Under the pieces are notes generated by a model, which worked only from the letters and a program-made list of their open reading frames with translations, was not told where the DNA came from and did not search any database. Below are positions 5,841 to 6,966 of a stretch of 6,966 nucleotides of DNA, piece by piece. Location of the stretch: assembly GCA_947623615.1 (NCBI GenBank), contig CANQHH010000066.1, positions 1 through 6,966 on the forward strand, given 5' to 3'. How positions within the stretch are numbered: the first letter of the stretch is position 1; every line of letters starts with the position of its first letter. Source of the DNA: an uncultured Clostridia bacterium (GTDB lineage Bacteria; Bacillota; Clostridia; TANB77; CAG-508). Position numbers and translations under genes: made by a program.

Positions 5841-6815
5841 TTAATTTTGCATAAGAATTTGTTGTCCCTTTATTAAATCATAATTTATCAATTCTGAGCC
5901 TTCTAGGTTTTCTTTATACATATCTATACCTGTAATTTGGCTGTTTTCATAAGTTGTATAATAATATATTCCTTTATCCATATTGCAACAAGAACTATAG
6001 ATGGTTATTTCGTATTTATCTTCACCCATATGAACGCATCCTCTTTGTTGATTAACCGAATTTAATATATGAAAAAATTGGCTAATGCTTTCAGATTCTG
6101 ACTCACCAGAAATTGAGTTCATTTTTGTAAAAGTAGCTTTTACAAATCTTGATGCAGATGATAAATCGCCTGGCAATCCCATGGCTCCCATACCTCTACT
6201 ATAAGCATTTAAATTTAATTTTTTGGAAAAATTATTATTCGGTTGTTCAATAGATAAATTCATATAATTGTTTAAATTAAATATATGTATATCAAAAGTT
6301 GGATTATTTGTAAGTACGCCAACAGGATTATCAAATATATTTAATCCATTATTTACACTTTCAACTGTTATTGATGATTCTTTATCAGAAATAATCCAAT
6401 GTAATGGTGATGCTGGTAATTTTGCACTAAAATTTATATTAGCAATATTTATTTTTTTTAATAATAGTTTTGCTTCAGTAATATTTGCACATTGTGATAA
6501 AATCCAAGGAATAAACTCAAAAGGTGCAATATTATCCATACCATCCTTTTCATCTTTGTAATTGGCATTGTCTGGAAAATTTAAACCAGCCATACCTAAT
6601 CCTTTTTCATTTATTGCATCATAATAAAGAGGATATCCGTCTGCAACATAAACCATTCCAATAATAGCATAATGATTGTTAATTTCATTTACTTTTCTGA
6701 ATTTAAAGGGATAGTTACGAGGCGTTATAGTAACAGTTTCTTTATATGAAAATTCCAAATCTAAATTCCTTCCAAAATAATGATCTTTTGTGTTATATGT
6801 TATGGCTGTACACAT
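5841..6815 (-). CDS. bsh: Bile salt hydrolase (choloylglycine hydrolase, Ntn family)
   Basis: A 324-residue enzyme of the family's normal length that hydrolyses the amide bond of glycine- or taurine-conjugated bile salts. The protein begins MCTAITYN: removal of Met exposes C2, the N-terminal nucleophile. The other active-site residues are present: R16 and D19 (GRNLDL), N79 (GMAGLNFP), N171 (LTNNP) and R223 (SASRFVK). Overall it resembles clostridial BSHs closely, including GLPGD (213-217) and ITQFFHIL-like SQFFHIL (245-251). The selectivity loop reads AYSRGMG (204-210); an S-R-X motif here has been reported for taurine-preferring BSHs, and G-V/T-G for glycine-preferring ones. There is no signal peptide, so it is intracellular, as usual. 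A Ser/Glu repeat (SGESESESISQ, 236-246) replaces a less acidic loop. AAAGGAAGGT lies a few bases before the ATG. It is the first gene of an operon with the TSCPD gene. Penicillin V acylase is the main alternative, considered less likely. Confidence 0.93.
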   Translation of the reverse strand: MCTAITYNTKDHYFGRNLDLEFSYKETVTITPRNYPFKFRKVNEINNHYAIIGMVYVADGYPLYYDAINEKGLGMAGLNFPDNANYKDEKDGMDNIAPFEFIPWILSQCANITEAKLLLKKINIANINFSAKLPASPLHWIISDKESSITVESVNNGLNIFDNPVGVLTNNPTFDIHIFNLNNYMNLSIEQPNNNFSKKLNLNAYSRGMGAMGLPGDLSSASRFVKATFTKMNSISGESESESISQFFHILNSVNQQRGCVHMGEDKYEITIYSSCCNMDKGIYYYTTYENSQITGIDMYKENLEGSELINYDLIKGQQILMQN

Positions 6816-6851
6816 ATTCTACCTTCCTTTCATTTTTATAATCTATAAGAT

Positions 6852-6880
6852 ATAATATCATATATTTTAAGTTTTGTCGC
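6852..6880 (-). promoter_or_regulatory. Promoter of the bsh-TSCPD operon
   Basis: Read leftward, GCGACA (complement of 6875-6880), a 17-base spacer, then TATTAT (complement of 6852-6857), preceded by TGA, which makes an extended -10. It lies 37 bases before the bsh ATG and is the only good match in the gap. Confidence 0.65.
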
Positions 6881-6966
6881 TATATTTAATAAAAGATGAA
6901 GAAAAGAGGTGAGTGTAACAAAGGTATCAAAAAGAAGGAATAGCTTAAATAAAACGTATTGATTAT
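6881..6966. other. Window end with no supportable gene
   Basis: These 86 bases lie upstream of the bsh promoter. A purine-rich + strand (GAAGAAAAGAGGTGAG at 6899-6914) resembles a ribosome site followed by GTG 6909, but that frame stops after 17 codons (TGA 6960-6962), and the ATG frame at 6896 stops after 15. It may be the leader of a rightward gene beyond the window. Confidence 0.4.

Noticed and set aside
6268..6561. Rightward 97-codon reading frame
   Set aside because: It lies wholly inside the well-supported bile salt hydrolase gene on the opposite strand and matches no known motif.
6896..6962. Short rightward frames from ATG 6896 or GTG 6909 after a purine-rich ribosome-like site
   Set aside because: They stop after 15 and 17 codons; nothing supports a gene within the window.

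Overview
The window is AT-rich throughout (coding and non-coding DNA alike, with A/T-ending codons). It has strong AAAGGAG-type ribosome sites, short U-tailed hairpin terminators, a VanW-domain cell-wall protein, a four-cysteine TSCPD protein and a choloylglycine hydrolase. This points to a low-GC Gram-positive of the Clostridia, and the bile salt hydrolase makes an animal gut habitat likely. No transposase, integrase, CRISPR array or phage structural gene is seen, so it reads as ordinary chromosome with several poorly characterised genes.

Layout. Bases 1-76 are a complete tRNA-Thr(UGU) followed by its own terminator. A FabG-like short-chain dehydrogenase (144-878, +) follows; its sequence resembles clostridial proteins annotated as EF-P 5-aminopentanone reductases. 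A bidirectional hairpin at about 900-926 separates it from a leftward block. That block holds a small intracellular starch/glycogen-type carbohydrate-binding module with a basic tail (935-1405, -) and, upstream of it, an XRE/S24 LexA-like repressor (1516-2103, -) that lacks the catalytic lysine and a cleavage site. Each of these two genes has its own good sigma-A-type promoter.

Divergent from the repressor is a large membrane-anchored VanW/G5 protein (2280-4022, +), probably a peptidoglycan-acting enzyme. It ends in its own terminator. Next is a two-gene operon of unrecognised four-helix membrane proteins (4170-4964 and 4991-5488, +) with an extended -10 promoter. A perfect 12-bp stem hairpin (5491-5520) closes it and also closes the convergent leftward operon: bile salt hydrolase (5841-6815) followed by a TIGR03905-like TSCPD protein (5547-5813). 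That operon has a clear promoter at 6852-6880. The last ~85 bases hold no supportable gene.

How the parts may work together (inference). The repressor faces the VanW gene across a 176-bp region holding both promoters and a 9-bp direct repeat, so it may control itself and the VanW gene. The BSH and TSCPD genes are separated by 27 bases and are almost certainly co-transcribed. The two membrane proteins form a transcription unit of unknown role. The features most worth a second look are the S24 repressor with an arginine in place of lysine, the VanW protein, the stand-alone carbohydrate-binding module, the BSH selectivity motif and the unknown membrane pair.
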